Assembly (NCBI GenBank): GCA_941918925.1
Contig: OW799233.1
Coordinates: forward strand, 142,354,223-142,418,222
Source: Phyto melanocephala
Lineage: Eukaryota > Arthropoda > Insecta > Diptera > Rhinophoridae
Direction: 5' to 3'
Length of the DNA stretch: 64,000 nt
Shown: positions 22,942 to 35,245 of the stretch, one piece after another
How the letters are laid out: each line of letters opens with the position of its first letter
Numbering within the stretch: the stretch's first letter is position 1
The notes under the pieces: model-generated
Databases searched by the model: none
Told to the model about the DNA's origin: nothing
What the model saw: the letters and a program-made list of their open reading frames with translations, nothing else
Translations under genes and position numbers: made by a program

Positions 22942-23112
22942 CTCCATTTCAACAAAAAAAAAAAAATAATACCCTATACTACAAGCTATAACCCTTTTTC
23001 TAATAGACTGATTTACTGATGTTGGGCTAATTTACTGATGATGGGCTAAATCAGTCCATTAGAAAAAGGGTTAAAGCTTATAGTATAGGGTATTTTTTTT
23101 ATTGAAATGGAG
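22942..23112. mobile_element. Foldback MITE, 171 bp, with TA target duplication
   Basis: CTCCATTTCAACAAAAA at the left pairs with the right end for about 75 bp (via TACCCTATACTA and AACCCTTTTTCTAAT) around a small loop holding two GATG(T/A)TGGGCTAA phrases. TA flanks it at 22940-22941 and 23113-23114, pointing to a Tc1/mariner-mobilised MITE. Confidence 0.78.
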
Positions 23113-23114
23113 TA

Positions 23115-24551
23115 AAACAAAATACATTTTTTAAATTGACATGAAATTTACTTTATTCGCATGATATGTATTGAAATTTTATTGGCAAAAAGGCATTTCC
23201 CTTATTTTTTTAATTTATCAGGTGGACGGGCATAGCAAATATCAAAAATGAATCAACAACCCAAAAAATATATGCTAAAAAATAAATGACCCCCTAAACC
23301 ATTTGGTGGTAACAACAAGTTCACCGGTTTTGTTAAAATGTCTAAAACAAGCGATAAAGTTTTTAAAGCTTTCATTCGGTAGAGATTCGATGATCCACCA
23401 GTTGTTGTATTGTATTGAATAGAAACTAGGATGAAAAACAAGGCATACTTTTTTAGGAAACTATACATTTTATTCAGGCATAAAGTTGTGTAATAACATA
23501 TACATACTTACTTATAAATTTTGCTTTACATATTATAGCACTTATGATACGTTTATATAAGTAATGTATTTATATTAATACAATAAGTACATATAAATAT
23601 ATATTTTGTTTTGTGTAAACAGTTTACATTATAGTTATTGTTATGGAAAATACATATTTTTTTTTTAGTTTTGTTAAAAAAAATTTCAAAAATTTCAGTG
23701 ATGCAATGAGAAAATTTATATTTCTTATATATTACACTTCTACGAAAGGAACACGAGTTCTTTAATGACTATGTGCATTTAAAGAGATGATCTCGGATAT
23801 GTTTGTTAATTACAGTATTTCGGGGCTTGAAGCAAAATATTACATACAAGTAAATTTAAGCCTAGATCAAAAAATATGCTCAAGTAAGTAAGTTTCAAAC
23901 TTGTTACTTGATCTTTAACCAGTAAATGATATTCTCCACAATTTGCAAACTTAAACAATAACTATTACCTAAAGTAATCAAGTATACCATACAGTAAATA
24001 TCCGTTGTTTAAAGTATGCATTTAAAAATATATTTTTTTGATATCCATACAATATGTACTGCACTTGAAATTTTTTTTAAATTTAATTTTATTTTTTTAT
24101 AAATTTAAATTTTTACTTTTTTTGTTTCTCTTTTCTTGCATTTGATATGATTAAATTGTTTATTTTGTGATACAATTTTGCTCTTTTTGAATGTAATTTG
24201 TCTTTTTTTACTACCTGCTGATTAAAGAAAATAATTTCATTTTTGTCTTTATAAAAAACAAATTACCAAAAATATGAAACTTAGGATAAAAGTACACTAA
24301 ATTATTAAGTAGAAAAATATACATATATACTTAAGTGTATGTATACATTTTAAAACATATTTACATGTAGCGAAATTTTTATAAAAATAAAACATTTTTA
24401 ATATTAAATTGCTGTCGAATCGTTAAACTGTTTTCATACACAAATTTAAAGCTAATGCAAAAGTACCATTTAATGGAGTATTGTGTGTCTATACAGGAAA
24501 TTAAGAAACACATCAACATTATCTTTGGAAGTATGTGATTATTTCTTTCAT
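23115..24551. other. Unassigned interval downstream of the zinc-finger gene
   Basis: Contains the 3' UTR and downstream DNA of the gene read on the minus strand. No further gene recognised. Confidence 0.4.
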
Positions 24552-24557
24552 TTTAAT
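24552..24557 (-). promoter_or_regulatory. Candidate polyadenylation signal of the zinc-finger gene
   Basis: ATTAAA on the minus strand, 40 nt after the stop codon. It is a common variant of AATAAA; chance is possible. Confidence 0.35.
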
Positions 24558-24596
24558 CTACTATTAAATTGTTTTTTTGTGTTTGATGTCATTTCC

Positions 24597-24789
24597 TTAA
24601 AGCAATCTTTCCAAATCTTCACTCTCCGCATCGCTGGTATATGAATCTGAGTCGGTGAAATAATCATCGCCACGATTACGACGACAGCAAATACGTCGAC
24701 TAATCTCATCATCGCTCCAATGCTCGAACTCCTCTTTGTGATGTTCCAACAACATAAGGGATGGGAATAAGCTATCACATCCGCCGCAG
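24597..24789 (-). CDS. C2H2 zinc-finger protein, exon 4 (terminal)
   Basis: Follows the acceptor TTCATTTAATAG on the minus strand. It codes for the second finger, CGGCDSLFPSLMLLEHHKEEFEHW (C-x2-C-x12-H-x5-H, residues 233-255), then a basic patch RRICCRRNRGDD and the acidic end FTDSDSYTSDAESEDLERLL, with stop TAA at 24597-24599. The first base completes the Gly codon begun in exon 3. A longer open frame over the same bases is out of phase with the other exons and is not the gene. Confidence 0.88.
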
Positions 24790-24930
24790 CTATTAAATGA
24801 AGTAGAAAAATGAAAAAAAAAACATAAATGAGAATTAATTAATTAATCAGTCAGTCAATCACTTATACGATAAATTCATATTAGATTTTCTTTATTTCTC
24901 TGTATTTAAAGTTATAATTCAAATTCTTAC

Positions 24931-25018
24931 CCAAAATGGCGTTTCTTTTGTTGATGTGATGCCAGCTGTCTGTGACAATGAAATGCTCTATCACAGACAT
25001 TACATGTTAGGGATTCGT
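24931..25018 (-). CDS. C2H2 zinc-finger protein, exon 3
   Basis: An 88-nt exon between acceptor ATTTTTCAG and donor GTAAGA. It codes for ESLTCNVCDRAFHCHRQLAS then HQQKKRHF, a C-x2-C-x12-H-x5-H zinc finger (residues 208-230). It is too short to stand out as an open frame; the intron borders and phases (two bases borrowed at the start, two left at the end) define it. Confidence 0.88.
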
Positions 25019-25474
25019 CTGAAAAATTATTTTAAAAAAAATTATTAAGGCTACTAAACATGAGAAAAATTTATTAAATTATTTGTTAATAGCAGAGAAT
25101 TAAGTAGTAAAACTGTAGAGATAAAAGAAAATGTTTTACTACGTTGGACACATATCGTTGGCAACATGACCTATAGTAACCGACTGACCTAACTTCACAT
25201 TATCATAATAACATAAAAAACTTGAATGTGTTTGTCTATAAACTTAGTTTAATCAGACAGGGTTGCCTTTTGAGACAGCAAGTCTTCTAAGCATAATTTA
25301 AACATATTTAGTGAAGGTACAAACTAAGGCTAAACTAAACTAACTAACCTAAAATACTAACATATCCTTAGAAATATTTTATAAAGTTAAACTAACAATT
25401 TTAAAAGATAGCTCTTATAACTTTTAGGGTCTTATTAATTTATTAAAAAAAATACAAAAAAACAATTTTTTAAT

Positions 25475-25982
25475 CCCTGTTCAGACAGATATTTTTAATT
25501 GTTTTAATTTAGTATTAATTGAGCAATTTAAATAAGTGTTCAGACTTACTCAATTTATCTTACTCCATTAGCATTTGATAGCTGTAGAAATACGATGTAT
25601 TTATACCAAATCAAATAATGCCTTCTCTTCAGTGTTTTTCCTGTTCATAAAATATATTTATAATTATATTTATTTATACGGATATTTATTTGACATTATT
25701 CAAACGTTTTATTAAAGTTTCCATCAACCATTTTTCATTTTCTTACTTTTTATTTTTTGTATATTTATTTGTTTGACATTAGAAATGCCACCTGTAGAAT
25801 TTTCTTCTCACTGATCATACTTCTCAAGAGTTGTATTTCGAATTTTGGACAATAAGTGAAACAATAAAGTATATATTGCTCAATTTAAAAGTAATTTATA
25901 GTAAGGTAAATTGAGCTCAATAAAGGCCTTTAATTGCGAGAATATTATAAATTGACAATTAAGGCGCGTGTGTGAACATAGT
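25475..25982. mobile_element. Dispersed non-coding repeat, about 0.5 kb, copy 2
   Basis: Partner of 12703-13200, in intron 2 of the zinc-finger gene. Starts CCCTGTTCAGACAGATATTT and ends GGCGCGTGTGTGAACATAGT. Confidence 0.65.
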
Positions 25983-26189
25983 ATTAAGTTATAAAAAAAT
26001 TAAAGAAAAATTAAAATATTTCACTTTTGGATGGCAAAAACTAAAGCAAATTCACTTTTTTTTTTATTTTCTAGATTATCTTAACAATTAATTGAATATT
26101 TTTTGTTTTGCAAAACAGAAGCGCATTTACATGACATTGAAGTTATTATTTTTTGAATTTCGCTGCATTTAATTGAAGGGAAAAATTTC

Positions 26190-26720
26190 GTTTATTCGAT
26201 CCCTGATCACGTTTTATCTACCAAGTCCCACAAGTTCTCTATAGGTTTAAGGTCGGGTGACTGAGCTGGCCATTTAAGCACATTAATATTTTGGTCTTGA
26301 ATCCAGGACTTATCATGTTTCGATACATGCTTTGGATCATTATCGTATTTTAAAATCCATCCGATAGGTATTTCATTTTTGCAAACGGCAAAATGACAGT
26401 TTCAAAAATATTTTTGTAAAGGTAGCGGTTCATAGTTTTACTGATCACACACAAAGGCCCGATTTCATTGAGCGAAAAACATTCCACACCATTATATTCC
26501 CACCACCATGCTTAAAAGTTCCCTTGCAGTACTTAGGGTCTAGTCACTTATTCGGGGATCTTCGAACATATTTGTGTTTTGAATCAGATTCTTTAAAGTT
26601 TAAGTTAAATTTAGACTCATCGGAAAACATTATTTTCCGCTATTTTTCAACACTTCAGTGCAAATTCGTCTTAGCAAATTCTACTCTATTTTTATTTCTA
26701 TGAATATGTTATAATATAAG
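26190..26720 (-). pseudogene. Tc1-like transposase relic
   Basis: On the minus strand, translation with frameshifts gives the Tc1 blocks in order: [57 protein letters not shown], and [20 protein letters not shown]. The second catalytic residue lies in YNDPKH and the third, glutamate, in [11 protein letters not shown]. Several stops and frameshifts; no N-terminal region or inverted ends found. It lies in intron 2 of the zinc-finger gene. Confidence 0.85.
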
Positions 26721-26739
26721 GTCTACTCAAAAAATAAAC

Positions 26740-27250
26740 TGACATGTATCTAACATTTTTCTGATTTTTGAACCCGGGAAAAAACGGGTAAAAAATTTAA
26801 TGTGGTACTTTTTTGGTACTCTATGTAACACATAAGGCTATGGAAAAAACTAATATAATTTAGTATTAGTTAATCCGCGAAAAGATAATAATAGAAGTTT
26901 GGTACATTCTTTAAATTTCCATGCATATGAGGCTTAAAATTTTGTCTCTTTTTGGTACTTTTTTAAGAAATTTTTTTTTATAATATTCACTAGGACAAAA
27001 TTTGATAATTGTTATCGCCTAATAGAATATGGACAGTTATTTAGGTGAAATCATGGAAGCTTTTAGGATGACAAAAAAAGGGATTTTTCATGATTTTTTT
27101 TTTGTACATTCTACGTTTATGAAGTTAGAATTATGAAATTATAAACTATTGATCCGATTTGAGACTGGAGATGATATGGGCGACGGAAAAGGTACTTTTT
27201 CGAATAGTTATGGTACTTTTTGATTGTCTACGTATATTGGACCTGAATTG
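26740..27250. repeat. Dispersed repeat with GGTACTTTTTTGGTAC motifs
   Basis: Shares 'ggtacttttttggtac', 'ctatgtaa' and 'aatccgcg' in the same order with 34560-35010. Strongly diverged, type unknown. Confidence 0.4.
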
Positions 27251-27393
27251 TGAAATAAGGTAATTAATTGGTTTTAGAGTATAAATTTTCTAATTGAAAA
27301 TTATGAAAGAGAAAATATAAAAAACTTTGACATTTTAAAAGTAATAGCTAATTATCAGCTGATCTTAACTACGTAATTTAGTGTACCCTTATA

Positions 27394-27509
27394 GAGCGGT
27401 ATTCATAAAAAATATTTAAGGTTTATTGAAAATTATTTGACAAATTTCTCTACAACATCTGTCAAATAAACCTTTAATATACCTACAATATTTTTTATGA
27501 ATACGGCCC
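27394..27509. mobile_element. Short MITE, 116 bp
   Basis: The ends GAGCGGTATTCATAAAAAAT and, from the right, GGGCCGTATTCATAAAAAAT pair, with inner blocks AAGGTTTATT and TTTGACA also inverted. The target duplication is ambiguous. Confidence 0.65.
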
Positions 27510-27841
27510 ATAAAGTTTAACTATAAACAATTTGCTTTCAAGTAATTTACAGTTATTAAAAAATAAAAACAAAACATTTTATAGAAAATTTTTATAAGCA
27601 GTATTGTCGACCAAATAAATTGTGAATCGTCAAAAACCAAGATTTTACTATTGTTAAATTTTTCATAGTTTTTAACTCAACTTTAAACTTTAAAAATTCA
27701 ACCGCAATTTTTTACTGCAGACGAAAACAGAATTTCGATTTAAATTTATTCAAAATAAACAACAACAAAAAACGCGTATTTAAAATATTTTAGAGGATTT
27801 TTTGCCCATTGAAAATCAAATAAAAAACAAAAAACACTCAC

Positions 27842-28432
27842 CATAGTCATCATCGTCAGACATTGCCATCGCTTGTAATCGGTTTATAGTATTTTCGTTC
27901 ACCTCTTTACCACCATAAAGATGAGATGAAATGCAATTTCCTTTTAAAATTCCATTACTCGCCAACGATGTCGTTGTTCCACCACCACTACCACAAGAAT
28001 TGTTTATATTGTATTGACATAAATTGCTATTGGCATAATTTCCTTGACAATCGGCTGTTGTGCAATGGCCACCATCAGTGATACATGAATTATTTAAATC
28101 TTCATTACAACAATTCAAACCACTACAATCACTGTCATCGCCACTGAGCCCATTACACCCACTACACCCAATGCCACCATTACTACTTTCATTCTCGTTC
28201 GTATTTACATGATTGTTGAGCGGATGTTGACAGCCGTTGTGAAGTTTTTCTATTTTGTTTTTACTTTTTGTAGAATTTTTGCTTTTACAATTTCCATTGG
28301 CAGGCGAAATCAGGGCAAAGTTATCAATTTCATCAAAAGGATCATCGATTTTATGTTTGGCTGAGGATGCATCATCCGAATCAACACTTAGACGTCCGTA
28401 TGCCTTTCGTGGTGGTCTTTTAACGTATTTAT
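27842..28432 (-). CDS. C2H2 zinc-finger protein, exon 2 (main exon)
   Basis: The whole gene codes for 295 residues and looks like a nuclear zinc-finger protein; its target is unknown. This 591-nt exon, between acceptor TTTTTTGTTACAG and donor GTGAGT, gives residues 6-202: a basic start DKYVKRPPRKAYGRLSVDSDD, an Asp/Ser stretch, then a low-complexity part rich in Asn, Gly, Ser and Cys (for example GGIGCSGCNGLSGDDSDCSG), and the acidic end MSDDDDYD that leads into the fingers. Splicing exons 1-4 adds 16+591+88+193 = 888 nt, exactly 296 codons with no internal stop, and each phase fits. The many cysteines (near residues 100-150) do not form a zinc-finger pattern I know. I do not recognise the family member. 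Confidence 0.85.
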
Positions 28433-28500
28433 CTGTAACAAAAAAAGGAAAATCAGATGATTTTTTTAACATTTTCTTAAGACTAATAGTTTTAAGTAAA

Positions 28501-29387
28501 AAATACTTATATTTTGTTTAACTAAATAGAAAAAAACCAGGTGATCAGAGTTATGAAGACAAAGTTCGGCATAAATTTCAACTTTATTGCAGAATAATAT
28601 TTAAATTATTCTCTTTACCAAAGAAAACGCCATTGAATAAAGGTAGAGTTTCATCACTTAACCAGGTAGAACTAAAAAGGTTTTCTAATAAAGAATCATG
28701 ATTTTTTAAATTATTTTGAACAATTTGATAACCGTTGCAAATCATATAATTTATGCAAAAAATAATTTATAAGGAACGATTTTTAAAAGCACCTTTTTTA
28801 TAAGAAATAAAATTGAATTTAAGCATATACTGCCGTCCCAGCAAAAACCAGGTTATGACTTGCTCTTACTGCACACAGAAAACAAAAACTCAAATTCATT
28901 GCTAATCGAATGGTTAAGTTATTTCAAACGAACTTTTTTTTTTGGTTATAAAACTTCTATTGTAAATATCATCATAGTTTTATTATGTATTTATTTTCGA
29001 AAGGAAATTCGGTAGATGCAACCGTCAAGTTCTTTAATCACAGATAAATTTTGCGATTTTTAACAATTGTGGTACTCTCTGTGTAAACAACGTACTTTTC
29101 AATATTTTAGTAATGACTTGATTTATAATGTGATACATAAAAACTGTGTTTTTTTTTAGAGTTTTCTTAAATACACACACAATACAATTTTTAATTTCGA
29201 AATTTGTTAAAAGTCATTCAAAAACATAACTCTTTATAATTCTCATTTAGCTTAAGACACTTAGAGTAAAAATTATAATGTTTTGGCAAAAGACTTTAAT
29301 AATTTCACTGATTTTTGAATTTCCAAATAACGTATCGCAGAACAAATAATCTAACCTAATCTTAGTCCTTAAAAGAAGTTATACAAG
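28501..29387. other. Unassigned intron sequence
   Basis: AT-rich with no recognised feature. Confidence 0.35.
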
Positions 29388-29535
29388 GAAAGTGATACAT
29401 ATTTTAGTATAAAGAGATTATTCTATAGCAATTACTGTTAATAACAAAATAGTACATTTTGTGCTATAAAAGTATAAAAAATCGGTGCTGGGTATAAAAG
29501 ATTCGGCACAGCCGAATTTAGTGCTCTTACTTGTT
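29388..29535 (+). mobile_element. Family B element, 3' end fragment (B3)
   Basis: The last 148 bp of family B: AAAGTGATACATATTTTAG, then GGTATAAAAGATTCGGCACA, the hairpin ATTCGGC-ACA-GCCGAAT, and CTCTTACTTGTT. Everything upstream is absent. Confidence 0.75.
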
Positions 29536-31024
29536 TATATTACAAACATGTTTCCGTATTTATTTAAACTAAAAGTTTTAAGCTTTTTGTATAAACATTA
29601 TCTATATAGTTGGCCCTTTTAATTCTTCCTTTTCTTTTTAAATTTTTCTTTAACGAATATACCGAAAAGGACTTGAAGATGTTATAACGTTTTAAGTTTT
29701 TTTTTTTTATAATATTCGATAAAGATGTGAAGCAACTTTTAAAATTTTGTTTGTGACATAACGTAAGAATTTTATTTGCAAAAAAAAAAATTTATAAAAT
29801 ATACTTTAATAATAGAATTAAAAGATTGTTTGAGGCAATCTAATATTTTCATTATATCTGAGTTTTTATCTATAATCATTCCCTAATGAATAGTAATAAA
29901 TACTGCCTTATTAAATGGCTGCTAAAATGCTGATTCCTTTTAGTAAATTTTATTCGTGTACACGCAATATTTTTGCTTGCTCACGTTTTCGTTATACTGT
30001 ATACATACTGAACAGGAGGCATAAGAAATATAGTATCGTGTAATTCAAACACGGTATTTTTATATTTTATAAAAACTAGAACACTTAAAAAAACACATTA
30101 CAAAAAAATTTGTTTAGCTCTTTTACTAAAATTTTGCAAAAAATATTTGACCTTGTGTCACAAAAATTGGTCTGGTGCTCACGGTCGGATCGTTCCGGGT
30201 ATACAATGGGGTAAAGGGGTATGGAGGAAAGTTTTATCTACGAAATAGTGCTAATTTATTTTTGTTATCTTATGTTCTCTTGAAGTTATGCTCTATTAAA
30301 AATGGGAATTTAGGAAAATTTCGACCCAAAAATAAAAAGAAAATTATTTCTAAACATTATAAACAATTTATTTTCATGTACTAATGGCTAGCAAATTTTA
30401 AAATTATACAACATTTATTTAGTTTGAAAATCTTTTAAAAGCAAAAGGTCATAGAAGTTTAAAAATCAAAATCTTACTAATAAATTTTCCGTTTTAGCAA
30501 AATGCTAAGAATGTCTATTTTGAATCACCCTGTTCTCTGTAATATATGTGAAATAAAGTTTTGATTTTTGTCTCACGAGTTACACTAGTGTCTACATTCG
30601 AATGAACTTTAACGTTTTTCAATCGATGACAACAAAAAAAAAATGAGTTTTGGCCGCCTTCTCGTAGAATGGCCCACTGTGCGGTGGCCATTTTATTTCA
30701 TACAAATATTATCATTATAAAAAGATATGATAATAATTTCCTAAATAATTTATGTTTTATTCAAAGTCACCATCGGTCCTTAAAATTTAACCACCTTTTA
30801 CAAAAGAATAGATAGATAAAAATATAATTTGACTAAAAATATGTATTTTAAATATTCAAATAGATATTTTAAATCTACTGATGCACATTTTGTTTATATT
30901 TTTAAATCTATAACCTCATAAAACTGTGGGAGCAAATATGTATGTTTAGAGTTGGGCACAAATTGTTACCCTAGTTAATTTTTGTCAACGACCGAGGTAT
31001 TTTCGATTTCACGAACCCTAAAAA
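29536..31024. other. Intron sequence with short family B pieces
   Basis: Positions 30285-30535 share 'tatgctctattaaaaatggg' and 'atcttactaataaattttccg' with 42705-42790 inside B6. Nothing else recognised. Confidence 0.4.
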
Positions 31025-31807
31025 TCCCTTGTTGGATGAAAAAGGTTGTTAGCATGCCATCTAGTAGTTGTCAGTAGAGTCATCTACTGTTTTATTTTAT
31101 CTTGTATTTACATGCAGTGCAATAGGTGGCGCCGTGTAAGACGAATCAATGCCAATGAATATGACTAATATATTTTTATAAAAAAAAATTTAAGAAAAAA
31201 GTGGGCGTGGCACATTTATTTTCCGGTATAACCAAGATTTTGACCAAAAAGCCATGTTTGCAAAATTTCAGAATCGTACATATAGTTTTGTCAGTTTTAT
31301 CACGTTTTAAATTTCAAATATACACTGTGCGGTGTAAATTTTCGTACATTTTGATCGATAACTCTTTTCCTAATTCATAGATTTAAACGATTTTCAGGGA
31401 AAAATATTCTTTTGACTCGATAAATATATATTCGAAGTTTCATGACTCTACAGTTATGCGTTTGGACACAATTCCATTTTATTCGATGTTAGAAGGACAC
31501 GGTTTTTTCGACCTACTCTTGCTTTACGAGCTATAACTCTCTTTCTAATATTCCGATTTAGCCCATTTTGAATTCCAAACAAACCTTGACTATAAGAAAG
31601 ATTCTGGCAAAATTTGAGCCCCCTATCTTTTTCGGTGCGACCTCTATCGTGCTTTCATCAGACGGACAGACATAGCTAGATCGTCATAAAATCAAACCCC
31701 GATTCAGAATATATATACTTTACGGGGTCAAAAATGGATATTTCGATGTGTTACAAACGGAATGACAAAATGAATATACCCCTACCATTTTTTTGGTGGC
31801 GGGTATA
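31025..31807 (-). mobile_element. Family B element, 5' part (B4)
   Basis: Minus-strand start TATACCCGCCACCAAAAAAA at 31807, running through the CATAAAGTATATATATTCTG and CTGTCCGTCTG segments to a 'gatgactctactgacaac' module also present in B6 (42640-42700). The 3' half is missing. Confidence 0.72.
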
Positions 31808-32599
31808 AAAATTGGAGGCTACAAGTGATGAACATTTGGTATATCTTTGAATTTAGTTGATAAGTTCAATAAAAACTTATGCGTTTAAAAATCAATACAT
31901 GTCAGAGAGATATAATTTTTTTCAAAGAGCTTCTTAATTTTGAAAAACGTAGTTGCCATTAAATTGTAATGTCCCCAAAATTAACGTTTTATGTGTAGAA
32001 AACCGGAAGCTGTTACATAAGTACACACAAACTTAAAATACCTTAACGTTATGTTAAATTAGTTTTTTGTTAAAGAATTTAAAAACTAATTTTATTATTA
32101 ATCAATAATTGCAAAATTGTTTACTTCTTCTTAGTTGCACGGTACTGTAAGTATACTATGTTTGTTTTTCTTTTGTAACCTCTTACAATAGTTATTGTTT
32201 TTCTTGTCGTTTATTTTCTTTTATTTTTTTTTTATAGTACAACAATTTTCATACTCCGAGTGTTTATTTTCAATTTTAGATTACTCAGAGTGTATATATT
32301 TGCTTGATGGTAATGACGTACGTGCTTTATTTAAACCAAAGGTGGGGAAAGAAGTAAATAATAATGATTCTTATAAGCATAAGCATTTGTTTTTGTACAG
32401 GTTTTTGAATGTTTTAACACACTCATCATTTTAGTTAAAATTTTAGCTATAATTGCAAATATTAATAAACTTAATGTCATAGGTAGCGTGATAATAAATT
32501 TTGTCTAGGAACTAACATTTGCTATTTGGTAATGAAAAGTTTTATTTAAACACTCTATTGTAAAACTATAAATTGAGTTAATGTATGTATGAAAAAAAA
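31808..32599. other. Unassigned intron sequence
   Basis: A TTTTTATAG|TACAAC run near 32237 looks like a plus-strand acceptor, but no gene supports it. Confidence 0.35.
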
Positions 32600-33022
32600 A
32601 ATAACAAAAAAAAAAAAAAAAATAATGATAAATAAAAATAAAAAAAAAAAATAAAACAATTAATAAAAAAAAACTAAATAGAAAAAATCAATATATATAA
32701 CATTTTTTTTTTGGCTTGGCTGGGATTCGATGCCACGTTCACTTTGACCAGTACATCACGTTTGTATGTAAGAATGTGTTATATGTTGTTGTTGTAAAAA
32801 AAACGACGTGGTCTTAGTTTTTTCATCAATACTGAATATTTCTGATATTTTAATGTCACACGCGAGTTCAGGCGATGTCAGGGGGCTTCTAAAAGTTGAT
32901 TTCAACACACACGGACAAGCGGACAGACCACCAGGGCTCAATCAATTCCTCTATTTATAAGCTTTCAGAAGATAAATACTTTATGGGGTCGAAAATGAAA
33001 ATTGTAGAAATTTTTGCTTTTG
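32600..33022 (-). mobile_element. Family A element, internal part (A7)
   Basis: Minus-strand copy holding ACTTTATGGGGTCG (inverse), the GGACAAGCGGACAGACC tract and the TGGGATTCGATGCCACGTT segment, then an A-rich tract. Both tips are missing. Confidence 0.62.
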
Positions 33023-33868
33023 TGAGTTACGTTATTTTAGCTGTTAAGGCTCGATATGTACATTATTGATGTCTAAAATGAATAATGTGGCAACAACAAG
33101 CATATTGGCAAAGCTTGTTAAAATTGGCACAGAAACTTCTAAGCTGTATGCACAAAAATACAACTGAATTTAATTAGTAGTAATAACTTCTACCCATATG
33201 TCGTCACACTGCTCTAAGACATAGATGTTTAAATTATCACACTCTTCGGTTTATTAATTGTTTAATTGGTTTGATTGAATTTTAAAGTTTCTTTAATTTT
33301 GTCACATAAATGAGACTTTTCAACGAATGTACATATAAAAAATTAATTAACTTTAAGCAGTATTTTTTTGCATACATTCATTAATCTAATATTATATATT
33401 ATAACAGAATTTTTCATTTAAAAAATCAGTAGAATACAAATAAACCATTAAAAACGCAACTACACAAAAGAGTATGAACTTAAAAAATAAATGGAAATTT
33501 TGTTTTGCAATCTGATGGCTTACCATAACTATATACAGGTGTGTCAATGTTTGTGCGACTGTACAAGGGTCAGCAGGAGGCTAAATGGATTTGTTTTTGT
33601 TGTGCTATATTGGGAGTGAAAAAGTTGCTGACTCACAGGTATACATAAAACAACAATGCGATGTGTAAATACAGTTTTTTACTCTTTATTTAAGTTTACA
33701 TAGTTCTGTTATTTATTTGCAACTTTGTTTTCATTGTATTCGGCTTTATGCTTTTAAATGTCTCTTTTGTTAAAAATGTGAAATAATCTTGAAATTTTCA
33801 GTCACACAATATAAGTAAATAGTTAGTTTCCAGGTATGATTGTAGCAGGGATGATAAATGAGATTTTT
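33023..33868. other. Unassigned intron sequence
   Basis: No gene or repeat recognised. Confidence 0.35.
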
Positions 33869-35245
33869 TATACCCACCACCAAAAAAATGGTGTGGGGGT
33901 ATATTAATTTTGTCATTCACACACACCGAAATATTCATTTTAGACCCCATAAAGTATATATATTCTGAATCAGGGTTTGATTTGATGACGATTTAGGTAT
34001 GTATGTCCATCCGTCTGTTGAAAGAACGATGGAGCTCGACCGGAAAAAGTTAGGGGGATAAAATTTTGCTGGAATATTTCTTATACACAAGGTTTGTTTG
34101 GTATGTAAAATGAGCCAAATCGGAATATTAGGAAGAGTTGTACACATATCTCGTTATGTGATTATGTATAAATGCACTGACGTAAAGCGATGAAATTTCA
34201 AATTTATATTTCCTAAATAAAAAACGTATCTTTCACTGAAAATTGCTCAAATTTATACTTTACGAAAGGAGTTATAAACAAAAATGTCCGAAAATTTATA
34301 CCGCACAGTGTGTTTCTCAATGAATTAAATGAAGGATTCTTAATTTACAGACATTGCTTTTTGGTCAATAGGTTTGTACTAATAGAATATTAGGATGACA
34401 CACCTACTTTTGTGCCAACCGTCAGGAGAAACTACTCTGATACGCTTTATTTAATGCTCACACACAGAAATTAAATTTGGAAATTTAAATGTTTCTCTTG
34501 TGATTCATAGCTGCACTTAGAAAGGATTTTTTAAACTCGTACTTTAAGGGGGTAAAAGTGGGTAAAATCGGTGACGTAATATCTGCTAAACTTAAAATGG
34601 TACAAATTAACTTAAAAGGCATTGTAATATACACAAAAAATATGCTGACAGGTTCCTTTCCTATTTTTATGAATTTTCAACTCCTAAGGGGGGAAAACGA
34701 GTAAAAACTATTATTTGGTACTTTTTTGGTACCCTATGTAAGTTCTAAACACATATGGCGAAGAAACAAATTTAAATTGTATAAGAAAATCCGCGGACAA
34801 ATATTAATAAGATTTTAGCATTTTTTACAAATTACATTTTGGAAACTTTTAGGGGGAAATATAAAAATCTATTATTGCAAATTACAGGGCAAATTTGCAA
34901 AATTTTGTAATAGGGATTTCACTAGACATTAAAAATTTTATTTAAAATTTAAACACATCCACAAAATTATAAAAAGGGGAAAATTCAAGAAAACAGTTTG
35001 GTACTTTAGAACATATGTTTTTTTATGCACAATAGAGTAGATTTACTCACTTTAAATCATGGCGTTAGCTTAACATCATACAAATTAGTGTGACACGCCT
35101 ACTCTATCGCCGAAGTTACACAAGGAAAGTAACACATATTTTAATATAAAGAGATTATTCGGTATTGGTTACTGTTAACAACAAAATAATAAATTTTGCG
35201 CAATAAATAAAGTATACAAAATTGTTGGTAGTGCTCTAACTTGTT
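33869..35245 (+). mobile_element. Family B element, copy B5, with a foreign block inside
   Basis: Starts TATACCCACCACCAAAAAAA and ends TTGGTAGTGCTCTAACTTGTT. The 3' hairpin has been deleted (the GGGTATAAAAGATTCGG part is gone). From about 34560 to 35010 the family B core is replaced by the GGTACTTTTTTGGTAC repeat also found at 26740-27250. Confidence 0.65.

Noticed and set aside
24548..24778. 76-codon open frame over the last zinc-finger exon
   Set aside because: Out of phase with the spliced frame; the correct frame gives a C2H2 finger and ends at 24597.
28433..28472. N-terminal extension MLKKSSDFPFFVT of the zinc-finger main exon
   Set aside because: Reads through a clear acceptor (TTTTTTGTTACAG) and is encoded by its pyrimidine tract.
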